Source: Secundilactobacillus folii
GTDB lineage: Bacteria; Bacillota; Bacilli; Lactobacillales; Lactobacillaceae
Direction: 5' to 3'
NCBI RefSeq assembly: GCF_009720675.1
Contig: NZ_WNJO01000006.1
Coordinates: forward strand, 124,001-188,000
DNA: 64,000 nt
The notes beneath the pieces are model-generated. The model made no database searches, was not told the DNA's origin, and was given only the letters and a program-made list of their open reading frames with translations. Positions 1-8,079 of the stretch are shown here, in pieces (the stretch's first letter is position 1; every line of letters starts with the position of its first letter). Made by a program: the position numbers and the translations under genes.

Positions 1-902
1 CCTAACGCCAGGAAGTTTTCCGGTTGAAAGTTCACTATTAGCGCGATCAGCCACCCGACTAGAGTAGCTACTACCGTAATCATTACGGCGTATGAAAGCC
101 GTTCCATTCCCGAACGCATATCTAGTTTCGATAAATCCAAAAAACTAGTGATGAAGGGGAAACCCGGAATTACGAATAACATTGCTCCAATGTAACCAGC
201 CTCATGACCGTTCGCAATTGGGAAAAAGAGGTTCATTCCCTTAAAGACAAGTAGGTAGGCAATTTCAGCTACGGCAACACTCAGTGCGATGCTGGCAACG
301 GTTGTCGCGTGTCGGCGTCCCATTTCACCGCGCAACCAATTACCAATGCCGGCACCGACGAAGGAACAAATCATTTCGATCCAGCCACCACCCAGTAAAA
401 AAATAAATGAGGCACATGCCATTGCTGCAGCCAGGCCCTTGATAATTGGTGTGTAATTACCCGGTGTTTTTTGAATCTTATCAAGTTCGCGGTGCAGTTC
501 GCGCACCGTCATGTTGGAATATTTTGCTTCAAATTCTCTGACGAAAGTTTCCAATGTATATAAGCGATCCGTGTTGACACCAGTGTTAGGTAACGCCAGC
601 ACCTGCGAATAACTATGTGAAGGGTCAAAACAAGTCAGGCTGATCGACGTTAGTCCAATATCGGCGGAACAGGTGAGATCCAGCGCTCGAGCCACAGTGT
701 CCATGGCTTCACGAACCCGCCAGGCTCCAGTACCGCAGGAGAGCATCATAATGCCGACCCGACCGACAATCGATGCGCGGCCTTTTACCCGCGCATGACG
801 AACACGGTCATCTTCATTGATGACAAATTCCTTCCACGGAATCGCCATATGGTGTTGATCTGACGGTATGTAATTGTGAGATTCATCCTCAGTTTCTGTC
901 AC
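1..902 (-). CDS. ThrE-type threonine/serine exporter family protein (3' end outside window)
   Basis: Read on the minus strand from a GTG at 902 preceded by GGAGG, this frame stays open to the window edge (about 300 codons), so the C-terminus is missing. The first 120 or so residues are soluble and contain a CFDPSHSYSQV stretch typical of the N-terminal half of ThrE/DUF1212 proteins. After that come several hydrophobic segments (for example around GLAAAMACASFIFLLGGG and GAMLFVIPGFPFITSFLDL) that read as membrane helices. ThrE proteins export small hydroxy amino acids across the cytoplasmic membrane; here the substrate is inference. It is divergent from the TetR gene starting at 1020, with about 120 bp between them, so the regulator could act on this promoter. 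Confidence 0.75.
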   Translation of the reverse strand, partial: MTETEDESHNYIPSDQHHMAIPWKEFVINEDDRVRHARVKGRASIVGRVGIMMLSCGTGAWRVREAMDTVARALDLTCSADIGLTSISLTCFDPSHSYSQVLALPNTGVNTDRLYTLETFVREFEAKYSNMTVRELHRELDKIQKTPGNYTPIIKGLAAAMACASFIFLLGGGWIEMICSFVGAGIGNWLRGEMGRRHATTVASIALSVAVAEIAYLLVFKGMNLFFPIANGHEAGYIGAMLFVIPGFPFITSFLDLSKLDMRSGMERLSYAVMITVVATLVGWLIALIVNFQPENFLAL

Positions 903-1019
903 GTTTTTTTGACCTCCATCTAAAAGTGTTCCTTATATTATAGTCACGAGACGGCTCTTTTCACAAGCGACAGATTATATGTTATGTTTGTTTCATTAGG
1001 CATGGAAGGAGTCGATGAC

Positions 1020-1607
1020 GTGACAACAAAGGAAAAAATTATGGCTGCGACTAAGCAGTTAGTGGCTTCGCAGCCGTTTAATAACATCACTGTCACGACA
1101 ATCATGACGGTGACTGGCATGCGCCGTCAGTCATTTTACGATCATTTTCGGGATAAATACGACGTGCTGGCGGCCATTTATTCCACCGAAGTTAAACGAG
1201 CAGTTCGCTATTGCGGCAACTACCGCTTTTGGCCGCAGACCTTGCTTTCAATGTTGCAGTACTTTGATGATAACCGATACTTTTACCAGCACGTCTTAAA
1301 ACTGGATGTGCAAAACGCGCCCGAAGAGGTGATCAAGGCGCATTTAAGGTCAATGGTCGGCAGTATCTTCAAAAGCCTTGGCGACTATGAGAAGGTCAGC
1401 ATTGATTCAGACTACTGCTCATTTCTGCAGGGTACGCTAGGCGCTGCACTGTATCACTCACTAAAAAAGTGGTTGTACGAATCAAACGCGGTGAGCCTGC
1501 AAACCGAGTACCAGTTTTTGAAATACTACCTTGAAGACGGCATCAATGGCTTTCTGTTACGCACTCGGCGGCTAAGTCCCTCGATTCAGCAAAATGAAAT
1601 TGCTTAA
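1020..1607 (+). CDS. TetR/AcrR family regulator, DhaS-like
   Basis: A protein of about 195 residues. The N-terminal 50 residues form a TetR helix-turn-helix; the recognition helix contains GMRRQSFYDHFRDKYDVL, the pattern seen in DhaS-type activators and TetR_C_7 proteins. The C-terminal part is helical and would bind the effector. I chose the GTG at 1020 because GGAAGGAG lies 9 bases upstream; an in-frame ATG at 984 has no good ribosome site. The stop overlaps the end of the convergent yaaA by 4 bp. The divergent ThrE-like exporter is the obvious candidate target. DhaS itself activates dihydroxyacetone kinase genes, but no such genes are seen here, so the DhaS resemblance says only the subfamily, not the ligand. 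Confidence 0.8.
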   Translation: MTTKEKIMAATKQLVASQPFNNITVTTIMTVTGMRRQSFYDHFRDKYDVLAAIYSTEVKRAVRYCGNYRFWPQTLLSMLQYFDDNRYFYQHVLKLDVQNAPEEVIKAHLRSMVGSIFKSLGDYEKVSIDSDYCSFLQGTLGAALYHSLKKWLYESNAVSLQTEYQFLKYYLEDGINGFLLRTRRLSPSIQQNEIA

Positions 1608-2359
1608 TGATGCCGCTCATTATTAATGAACACCAGTTTCTGGGCAGTCGAACGTTCAGCATCGAAATGCCAGTCCGGGTGATCAAAACGTTTGATTCCC
1701 TCTATATTATGAATGTCATGTTCAGCTAAATAACGAACCATTTCACCACGAGCCATTTTGGCTAACGTGGCCTTTGTTTTTAATTTGCCATCAACTAGGG
1801 AACCGAAGACTACGGTGACCAGTTGATCCTTAGGTTTCAAAAAAGGCGTGATGGTTTTGGCGTATTCTTGTGATGCCAGGTTGAGAACCGGCCCGGATGT
1901 AAAATTCAGTGTACGGTATAGTTTGTCACCCCAAAATGCGTATAAATTAGGTTGGCCGGTAACAGTGAGTTTAGCTTGCATTTCTAAGCGATAGGGCACC
2001 ACGCCGTCAAACGGGCGCAAAATGCCATATAAGCCAGACAAAATTCGCAGGTTGGCTTGCACGTAGTTTAAGGCGGGTGCAGTAAAGATATCCGGCGCCA
2101 TATACTGGTATTGAATACCGGTATAGCTTAAGATGGCAGGTGTGAGCTGATGATCCAGATCCATCTGCTGGAGCCAGTCAAAGTTTGGCTGAGCTAATTT
2201 GTCGCTACAGTGCCACATGGATTTGGCGGCTGGATAGTCGAGCTGACGCATTGCGGCCAAGATTTTACGGGCCTCATCCAGATATTGGGGCATACCCTGA
2301 ATCTCGAAATCGTTAGTGTTGACGACCATTTTCTTTGTTGGTGCGACAATGATTTGCAT
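1604..2359 (-). CDS. yaaA: Peroxide stress protein YaaA (DUF328/UPF0246)
   Basis: 251 residues, the usual length of the YaaA family. Conserved family blocks are visible: the N-terminal IIVAPTKKM start, the YTGIQYQYM segment, LRILSGLYGILRPFDGVVPYRLEM in the middle, FWGDKLYR, and LNLASQEYAKT. In Escherichia coli YaaA lowers free intracellular iron during hydrogen peroxide stress; in lactobacilli the role is not worked out. The start ATG at 2359 has an AGGAGG 7-8 bases upstream. The gene is convergent with the TetR gene and their ends overlap by 4 bp, so there is no room for a terminator between them. Confidence 0.92.
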   Translation of the reverse strand: MQIIVAPTKKMVVNTNDFEIQGMPQYLDEARKILAAMRQLDYPAAKSMWHCSDKLAQPNFDWLQQMDLDHQLTPAILSYTGIQYQYMAPDIFTAPALNYVQANLRILSGLYGILRPFDGVVPYRLEMQAKLTVTGQPNLYAFWGDKLYRTLNFTSGPVLNLASQEYAKTITPFLKPKDQLVTVVFGSLVDGKLKTKATLAKMARGEMVRYLAEHDIHNIEGIKRFDHPDWHFDAERSTAQKLVFINNERHH

Positions 2360-2527
2360 TGGTCTTCCTCCTAAAATGACAATAGTTATAGTATAGAAGA
2401 AGTTTTTCCAATTGTCTGAAAAAAATTATCAGTTTCTAAGAAGCTTAGGAATGCCTTTAAATTAGGTTTATTCCCCGTGATTTTGGCCTTTTCTAAAGTT
2501 TTGAGACATCAAGTTATTCAAATTCAC

Positions 2528-2556
2528 TTGCACAAATATATCGTTGTATGTATAAT
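2528..2556 (+). promoter_or_regulatory. Near-consensus sigma-A promoter with no obvious gene downstream
   Basis: TTGCAC at 2528-2533, a 17-bp spacer, and TATAAT at 2551-2556. Transcription would start near 2563 and run to the strong hairpin terminator at 2971-3008, although no ordinary gene lies between. Confidence 0.7.
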
Positions 2557-2665
2557 TACGTTTGTAAGAAAGTTGAGATTAGTTACTTATAGATATAAAT
2601 TGCTCAGCACTAGACCATTGTCTGGTGACACGACCCGGACAGGAGAGAGACCTGACCGGGTCGTT

Positions 2666-2716
2666 ATGCTCTCAAAAGTAATTTTAGTAATAATATCAAT
2701 TTTCACTACCTTTTGA
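2666..2716 (+). CDS. Possible 16-residue hydrophobic peptide
   Basis: ATG at 2666 opens a short frame that reads MLSKVILVIISIFTTF. It begins two bases after the base of the 2630-2664 hairpin. The purine-rich AGGAGAGAG lies in that hairpin, about 20 bases from the ATG in linear sequence, so normal initiation would be poor unless the hairpin brings the two together. Hydrophobic peptides behind SD-occluding hairpins are a feature of type I toxin mRNAs, but 16 residues is short for the Fst/Ldr families and I see no antisense promoter. Treat as speculative. Confidence 0.2.
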   Translation: MLSKVILVIISIFTTF

Positions 2717-2970
2717 TTTGAGTCTTCAAATCCCTTTTTAAGTTAAATAACCCCCCATTTTTAACTTTAGGCTGATATTTATCAGCTTTCCCCCATACGA
2801 CATTTCAGTCGTGTTAATGTGGATTCCATGTGAGTCACATTCAATAAAGGTGATCAATAAGTTAGTTGACTGCACTAAGTGGTCGTTGGTAATGTCTCTA
2901 CCATGATGATTTCAATGCTGAGACAGTAACGAGTTGGTTAAAAGGTATGGATGTTTCATTTCTAGTTTGA

Positions 2971-3008
2971 AAAGATGTCTAACGAGTTCTTCGTTAGGCA
3001 TCTTTTTT
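2971..3008 (+). terminator. Intrinsic terminator
   Basis: AAGATG-T-CTAACGA pairs with TCGTTAG-G-CATCTT around a short loop and is followed by a run of T. It ends the transcript that begins near 2563. Confidence 0.85.
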
Positions 3009-3363
3009 GAATAAATTTGTAGAATTTGCTAGGGATGGACACAAAATCATGAATTATCTTTTGATAATTGGTAAATGAATGGTCAAAATTTAAATTTTTT
3101 TCACTTGTGAAAATGAGTAATTAGTCACCTTAAATTTGAATTTGTTATAACATCTTTTATGTTATGAACGTTGACAAACCAACACTTATAGATAAAAGCG
3201 TGCGAAAGTCAACCTTTCACAAACATTTTTCTTCATAGATTTGTAACACTGCTGTAATGGTATCAACCAATTTACGGTGTTATAGTGCCTTTGTTGCGTT
3301 AGTTATTGGGGGGTCAATATTTAACACACGGGGACAACATTAATATTTGTAACATTTGAAGGC

Positions 3364-3470
3364 ATCATCTCTAGGAAGTGTGACTCTCTCTCACACAAAG
3401 TTTTTGGAGGGATGATTAAGAAAAAGCTGATAGTCGAGACACCTATTTTCTAAAAAAGGAGACTTATCAG
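3364..3470 (+). promoter_or_regulatory. Structured 5' leader of the metalloprotease gene
   Basis: Two nested or tandem hairpins precede the gene. In the first, ATCATCTCT (3364-3372) pairs with AGGGATGAT (3408-3416), enclosing a second stem GTGTG/CACAC with a pyrimidine loop. In the second, CTGATAGTC (3427-3435) pairs with GAC-T-TATCAG (3461-3470) with one bulged base; the AAAGGAG ribosome site of the protease lies at the edge of this helix. The arrangement suggests that translation of the secreted protease is controlled by RNA structure. A TGTTATAGT extended -10 near 3272-3281 could be the promoter. Confidence 0.45.
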
Positions 3471-3474
3471 TCAT

Positions 3475-4128
3475 ATGAATAATCATTCTGTAAGTAGTGT
3501 TTTAGTTGTTTTAGCAGTCGCATTAGGTTTGAGTGTAACAGCAGTTCCAAGTAACACCAAGGCTAAGATGAGTCATTCAACGGATGCCACCAAGGTCGTT
3601 AAGCGTGATTCTCAACGAGGTAGCGTTTCATCGTTGAACAGTCCCGCTACCGGCTCAGCCAGTGTTACACCAGCGTCAAAGCGGTGGAAGTCCACAACGG
3701 TCACATACAAGATTTCCAGCGGTTCAAGTTATTATACAAACATTTGGAAAAACGCGGTCAAAAAGTGGAATGCCGGTGGTGTGGTTAACTTAGTTCCCAC
3801 GTCTGGTAAACCGGATATCTCGTTATCAACCTGTAATTCGTCGTTGAGTAATTCTGGTACAGTTGGTATTACGTATTCCACATACTACAATGGTTCAAAA
3901 ATGAATAATTTGCAGGTTATGGCCAGTGCTAAATCGTACATTTATCGAAATGTTTCGAAGAAGTTCAAGTATTCCAAGGCGGAAAGAACCAACGTTGCGG
4001 AACATGAATTAGGTCACGCGTTAGGCTTACAGCATAACGTAGGCAAGGCCAGTGTCATGTATTACGCAACTCGAGATCGTTCAGTATCAAAGCCTGATAT
4101 CAAAGGCTTGCAAGAGAGTTACCGTTAA
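3475..4128 (+). CDS. Secreted matrixin-like zinc metalloprotease
   Basis: 217 residues. The N-terminus has a hydrophobic signal (about residues 8-25) ending near an AVPSNTKA region, so the protein should be exported. A Ser/Thr-rich linker follows to about residue 65. The catalytic site is HELGHALGLQH (about residues 178-188), which fits the HExxHxxGxxH zinc motif of matrixins, and a likely Met-turn, SVMYY, follows about 8 residues later. The catalytic domain is small, and no cell-wall anchor is visible, so the enzyme is probably released or loosely bound. AAAGGAG lies upstream of the ATG. The gene is transcribed alone and ends in a strong terminator. Substrate is unknown. Confidence 0.85.
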   Translation: MNNHSVSSVLVVLAVALGLSVTAVPSNTKAKMSHSTDATKVVKRDSQRGSVSSLNSPATGSASVTPASKRWKSTTVTYKISSGSSYYTNIWKNAVKKWNAGGVVNLVPTSGKPDISLSTCNSSLSNSGTVGITYSTYYNGSKMNNLQVMASAKSYIYRNVSKKFKYSKAERTNVAEHELGHALGLQHNVGKASVMYYATRDRSVSKPDIKGLQESYR

Positions 4129-4149
4129 GATAATTGAATAACTAGATAT

Positions 4150-4188
4150 GAAATATCCATTCCGGGGGGAATGGATATTTTTTTTGGT
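4150..4188 (+). terminator. Intrinsic terminator of the metalloprotease gene
   Basis: AAATATCCATTCC pairs with GGAATGGATATTT over a GGGG loop and is followed by eight or more T. Confidence 0.9.
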
Positions 4189-4315
4189 TCAAAATCAACC
4201 CGTATTGATAGAGAATTTTTTGTCGGATTAAATTCGAAACGGATTTGGTTCTTTTTATTTGCAGCAACGATAAACACACCGGATTTTATCCATCTCAGAA
4301 TTCATTAGTTAACGA

Positions 4316-6067
4316 CTACATTGCTTTCAGCCACCCATAAACTTCTTTCAGACTTTCGCGAATCACGGTCAGTAGTTCTTCGGCACCAAACGGATTGGTA
4401 TCCCAAGCGGAAACGGTTAGCAAAATACGATCGTCCAGAATGCCGTAGTAGATGCCATAGCCGTCATTACTCGTTGGTGCAAAAGAGAAAGTGTCGATCA
4501 GATCATAAGGGACGCCAGTTGTCGAAAAGAAATCAGTTTCTAACTGTTTTAAGAAGCCAGAATTAAAGAATTCAGCTGCGTCTGGGAAGGCTGCTTCGCC
4601 ACCATTTTGCTGCATCATGTATTTTAGACCCAGTAAGTGACGCTCAACGCCGAACCCCTTTTGCGCGAGGTGCACACGATCGGTGTGTTCTGTTACCGCG
4701 TGGTCAAACAGCTGCTTGACAGCTGCATCGCGACTTCCAGCCGCGAATGCTTCTGCAAAGTCACGTTTACCGACGTTAATGGAGCGGGCATTTTCCGTTC
4801 GGCCCTGATAAAAGGCGCGCATGGAGACTGGTTCGTAGATACTGCGCCAAGCCCCGGTTGTCTTATACTCCGCTAAAGCTAGAGCAGTATGGAAAAAGGC
4901 ATCTGGACTAATACCAAGTGCTTTCAAGTCTGATTTGCCAAAGATCGTCATTGGATTAGAAGCAAACTGGATGCTTCGAGCCGTTTCAGTATTTTGATGT
5001 TGGGCCTCCGCTAACGCTTCTCTTGTGTAGTTATCCAAGCGCCATTTTAGCTGCTGATAATGGGGCTTACCCTTAGCATCCCAAGCATCAGCTGGTTGGC
5101 TTAAATTAGCGACCACGGTTTTCAGCAGGTTCAGTGCAGGCACACCGTCAATATCACTGTGCTCAAATGCGATTCCTAGCCCGCCAGAGGTATCAATCAC
5201 AACTTGAATAGTCTTATCAAAGACCCGCTCATTAGGGCCTAATAACGTCTCTTTGAGGCTAATAGGGGTCTCTTGATCAGCCAAGGTGACCACTAACAGG
5301 CTGTTACTAATGCGGTCCAGATTAACATGGTTATCAGAATCACTAGCTAGATGTAGCCTTAGTTTGGCCGCATTGTCACGTGGTAATCCCGTATAAGCAC
5401 CGACAAAAAAGCTGTCAGTCACTGCATTTGCCATGATCTCCTTAAACGCTTCAGTTAACGAATGCAGTGTTGACACGCGACCGGCATGATCGATCAGGCG
5501 GACTTGGTAAAAAGTCTGGTGATAGATCACAGTGGCTTCAACGTTAGTGACCGTTGCTCGGGTTCGTTGAAGACGGTCGCTGCCACTGTGAGGCTGTCGT
5601 TGAGTCCGGAAGAAATTTTGGTAGTAGCTCATGTCTACTGCTTGTCCAGTTTTGCTCGTTTCGACCGGGACTTCTTCCTTGGCATAAGCCAGGTACTGGT
5701 CAGCAAAGTTCTGCAATAATTTTGCTGCCATGTCGATTTGGTTTAGATCAGGCAGTCGGTCGGGCGAAATCGTTAAACCAAAGTTGGAGGTACTTTGAAT
5801 CGGCTGTCTGTCCGTTAGGTAACCGTGTCGCCAAATGGGTGCTAGCCAACTGGCATTAGTTTCCGTCCAATTTCGTAACAATAACGCTTGTAACTCCTGT
5901 GCATCACTTTGCTGAAACTGTTTAATTTGATCCGCAAACTTGTCCCGCTCCGCCTCACCTAGCAGAGGTGCGGCCCATTCGCTCAACCGCTTTAAGGTTT
6001 CATCGAGTTCAGGTAGTGGGAGTTTAGGCAATTGCGGTAGCAGATCTGTCGTGTATTTTCCCGTCAT
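4316..6067 (-). CDS. Choline/carnitine O-acyltransferase family protein
   Basis: About 583 residues, the length of the eukaryotic carnitine acyltransferase family. Signature positions can be seen. FEHSDIDGVPAL holds the likely catalytic His (the EHxxxDGxP motif). YEPVSMRAFYQGRTENARSIN corresponds to the YESxSxRRFxxGRxxxIRS substrate block. Near the C-terminus, FSFAPTSNDGYGIYYGILDDRILLTVSAW corresponds to the FxPVxxDGYGxxY region. The enzyme would move an acyl group between coenzyme A and carnitine or choline in the cytoplasm. I chose the ATG at 6067 because GAGGGA lies 6-7 bases upstream. It starts one base after the stop of a small membrane peptide and shares an operon with a BCCT transporter that would supply the acceptor. 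Such enzymes are uncommon in bacteria. Confidence 0.85.
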   Translation of the reverse strand: MTGKYTTDLLPQLPKLPLPELDETLKRLSEWAAPLLGEAERDKFADQIKQFQQSDAQELQALLLRNWTETNASWLAPIWRHGYLTDRQPIQSTSNFGLTISPDRLPDLNQIDMAAKLLQNFADQYLAYAKEEVPVETSKTGQAVDMSYYQNFFRTQRQPHSGSDRLQRTRATVTNVEATVIYHQTFYQVRLIDHAGRVSTLHSLTEAFKEIMANAVTDSFFVGAYTGLPRDNAAKLRLHLASDSDNHVNLDRISNSLLVVTLADQETPISLKETLLGPNERVFDKTIQVVIDTSGGLGIAFEHSDIDGVPALNLLKTVVANLSQPADAWDAKGKPHYQQLKWRLDNYTREALAEAQHQNTETARSIQFASNPMTIFGKSDLKALGISPDAFFHTALALAEYKTTGAWRSIYEPVSMRAFYQGRTENARSINVGKRDFAEAFAAGSRDAAVKQLFDHAVTEHTDRVHLAQKGFGVERHLLGLKYMMQQNGGEAAFPDAAEFFNSGFLKQLETDFFSTTGVPYDLIDTFSFAPTSNDGYGIYYGILDDRILLTVSAWDTNPFGAEELLTVIRESLKEVYGWLKAM

Positions 6068-6068
6068 C

Positions 6069-6254
6069 TTAATCCCTCTTTTCGTCAAAAGCTAACCTAA
6101 TGATCCAAATAATGACTGCAATAAATAACATGATAATAACCGAGACTAACAGGTTGTGTCCGTAGGAATGCAGGAGCAGCTGCTTGTCCCACGGAAAGTT
6201 GGTCTTTGGCACGTACTTGGAAGCTAACTGCATCATTGCAAGTACTAATGGCAT
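6069..6254 (-). CDS. Small membrane protein of the BCCT-acyltransferase operon
   Basis: 61 residues. Residues 33-52 (NLLVSVIIMLFIAVIIWIIRL) form a single membrane helix, followed by a short charged tail ending in DEKRD. The first 30 residues are amphipathic and contain Trp and Pro. GAGGAGG stands 6-7 bases upstream of the ATG at 6254, and the gene fits tightly between the BCCT transporter (17-bp gap) and the acyltransferase (1-bp gap), so it is very likely translated. I do not recognise a family. Its position suggests a helper of the transporter or of the acyltransferase at the membrane, which is inference. Confidence 0.7.
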   Translation of the reverse strand: MPLVLAMMQLASKYVPKTNFPWDKQLLLHSYGHNLLVSVIIMLFIAVIIWIIRLAFDEKRD

Positions 6255-6271
6255 GAAAATTCCTCCTCACG

Positions 6272-7807
6272 TTATTCCTTAGTGATGTCGCCACGTTTAT
6301 AATCAGCTTGCATCTGGCGGTACATTCCAGAAATTGATAGGAAAACAAAGAACATGAACGGAATGCCGATGATGACACCAACTGCTTTGATGCCGTCCAA
6401 GGTACCGGTGACAATGTTGGCGAAGGCAATCATGGTGGTGATGATTGACCACAGAATCGTTCGGTTACGCGGGGCGTTTTCCGGCCCGTTACTGGTCATA
6501 ATACTGATCGAGATCATCGAACTGGTTGTTGCGGTGGCGAGGAAAATGACCACGAGGAACAAGAAGACGATTCCAGTAATCTGAAAGCCCGGCAGTTCTT
6601 GCAGCACCATAATGAAGGACAGGTAGACGTTTTCGGGATTATTGGCAATGAAGTGAATGATCTTGCCATCACCGAAGAATGCGTTCCAAAAACCGTTACC
6701 GGCAAAGACACTAAACCAGATGATCAGGAAAAAGGTTGGTACAAGGATCGACATGAACACAATTTGACGGATAGTGCGTCCCTTTGAGATTCGGGCGATG
6801 AAGATACCTAGAAACGGTGTCCAGGAGATCCACCAGATCATGATCGTGTTTGGCCAAGAGTCAAACCACGCCTGATCTTGGAACGGAAAGGTCGTGAAGC
6901 CGACGGGAATAACGTCGAGAAATGCATGACGGATGTTTTCGGTTACTAACCGCATAATCATTGGGGCGTCAGAAAGTGCAAAGACAAAGATCATCAGCAC
7001 AACGGCAACAATCGTATTGATTTCTCCCAGTCGGCCCATACCCTTTTGAATGGGTAGAATGGCTGCAATCGTGTAAATAATGAACATGATCAAGAGCAGG
7101 ACCAAAGAATCTGACAAGCGACTGAACTTTTGACCGGTAATGGCGGTGTAGGCGTTTTGCATTTGGAAGATACCGATGGCAATGTGGGCTGCAATGGTCA
7201 GCGATGCTGCACCCGCCGCGATGATACTGGTGACAGTTGCAACGCTAGACCCCCATTTCTTATCTGAAAAGCCCTTTTCGATGGGCGTTCCAGGCAAAAA
7301 CTTTGCGCCCTTGTAATAGGCAAAGTAGCCAATAACCAGGCCGGCAATCGTATAGATGGACCAAGCTGGTAACCCCCAGATGAACATACTGTATTTGAAC
7401 CCATTCTCCGCCGCTAACGCCGGGTTAGTCCCGGCTGCAGCAATGCCTTGCGGGGACTGTAAATAGTGCACCATTGGTTCAGCGACCCCAAAATTAACGA
7501 TGCCGATGCCGATCCCGGCCGTAAACAGGGTACCGATCCAAGCAAACGTACTAAGTTCCGGCTTATCTTCTGGCTTACCCAGCTTGACTTTGCCAAATTT
7601 TCCTAACGCCAGATACAGGCAGATGAACAGTAAGATAATGGGCATTGGCATGGTAAACCAGCTAAAAGTCTGGTTATAAAGACCTAACCAGCTCCAAAGA
7701 GTGGCGGTCATTGACTTTGGTTCCACCACGGCCCAAATGGAAAAGATCCCGGTAAAGATGATCGATCCCCAAAAGACGGTGGCTCCTTTCCCTAAAAGAG
7801 TCTTCAC
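6272..7807 (-). CDS. BCCT family betaine/carnitine/choline transporter
   Basis: 511 residues with about 12 hydrophobic segments. The BCCT hallmark is present: GIGIVNFGVAEPMVHY near residue 100-115, and WWISWTPFLGIFIARISKGRTIR near residues 325-350 with its Trp cluster. BCCT carriers take up quaternary ammonium compounds such as carnitine, choline or glycine betaine, driven by sodium or protons. The downstream acyltransferase points to carnitine or choline as the substrate. The first gene of a three-gene operon; a cre-like site lies about 110 bp upstream, which suggests catabolite control. The long charged C-terminal osmosensor tail of BetP is absent, which fits a nutrient rather than osmotic role. 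Confidence 0.9.
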   Translation of the reverse strand: MKTLLGKGATVFWGSIIFTGIFSIWAVVEPKSMTATLWSWLGLYNQTFSWFTMPMPIILLFICLYLALGKFGKVKLGKPEDKPELSTFAWIGTLFTAGIGIGIVNFGVAEPMVHYLQSPQGIAAAGTNPALAAENGFKYSMFIWGLPAWSIYTIAGLVIGYFAYYKGAKFLPGTPIEKGFSDKKWGSSVATVTSIIAAGAASLTIAAHIAIGIFQMQNAYTAITGQKFSRLSDSLVLLLIMFIIYTIAAILPIQKGMGRLGEINTIVAVVLMIFVFALSDAPMIMRLVTENIRHAFLDVIPVGFTTFPFQDQAWFDSWPNTIMIWWISWTPFLGIFIARISKGRTIRQIVFMSILVPTFFLIIWFSVFAGNGFWNAFFGDGKIIHFIANNPENVYLSFIMVLQELPGFQITGIVFLFLVVIFLATATTSSMISISIMTSNGPENAPRNRTILWSIITTMIAFANIVTGTLDGIKAVGVIIGIPFMFFVFLSISGMYRQMQADYKRGDITKE

Positions 7808-7918
7808 GATTCAATTCCTTCTTTCTGTTGGGAAGTAAAGCAATCACAGGAAAAAGTTCCAGTACTGACAGATCAATCTTACCGGGTGTGATTGCTCCAC
7901 AAGGTGACAGACGACGGA

Positions 7919-7932
7919 TAAAAGCGCTTTCA
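7919..7932 (-). promoter_or_regulatory. cre-like CcpA site upstream of the BCCT operon
   Basis: TAAAAGCGCTTTCA on the plus strand (TGAAAGCGCTTTTA on the minus strand) fits the CcpA palindrome well. It lies between the divergent BCCT operon and the gene at 8080. Confidence 0.6.
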
Positions 7933-8079
7933 TCGAATCGTATTATCGCATATTAGGCTTTCATCGTCATGGATTATTGCTTGAGGTGTTCCAGGCCAAC
8001 AAAAGCCACAGATTATCGTTGAGATTGCTGAGCATCGAGCACAGGGGCGTGTTATTCTGTTATTAAGGAAGTGGTATGA

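Larger units (their letters stand above)
2563..3008 (+). ncRNA. Candidate structured RNA or small-peptide transcript, about 445 nt
   Basis: Bounded by the promoter at 2528-2556 and the terminator at 2971-3008. It holds a stable hairpin at 2630-2664: ACGACCCGG pairs with CCGGGTCGT, and inside it CAGG pairs with CCTG, leaving a loop that contains the purine-rich AGAGAGA. Other inverted repeats are ACGAC/GTCGT and AATGTG/CACATT around 2797-2850, and GATTTGA/TCAAATC near 2715. No known RNA family (RNase P, tmRNA, 6S, SRP) matches by its conserved words. A 16-codon hydrophobic ORF lies inside it (2666-2716). Whether this is a regulatory RNA, a toxin-type mRNA or decayed sequence cannot be decided by eye. 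Confidence 0.4.

Noticed and set aside
2477-2716. 79-codon frame starting at 2477
   Set aside because: Its start lies upstream of the strong promoter at 2528-2556 and the first 60 codons have no ribosome site or domain; only the last 16 codons are kept, as a tentative ORF.
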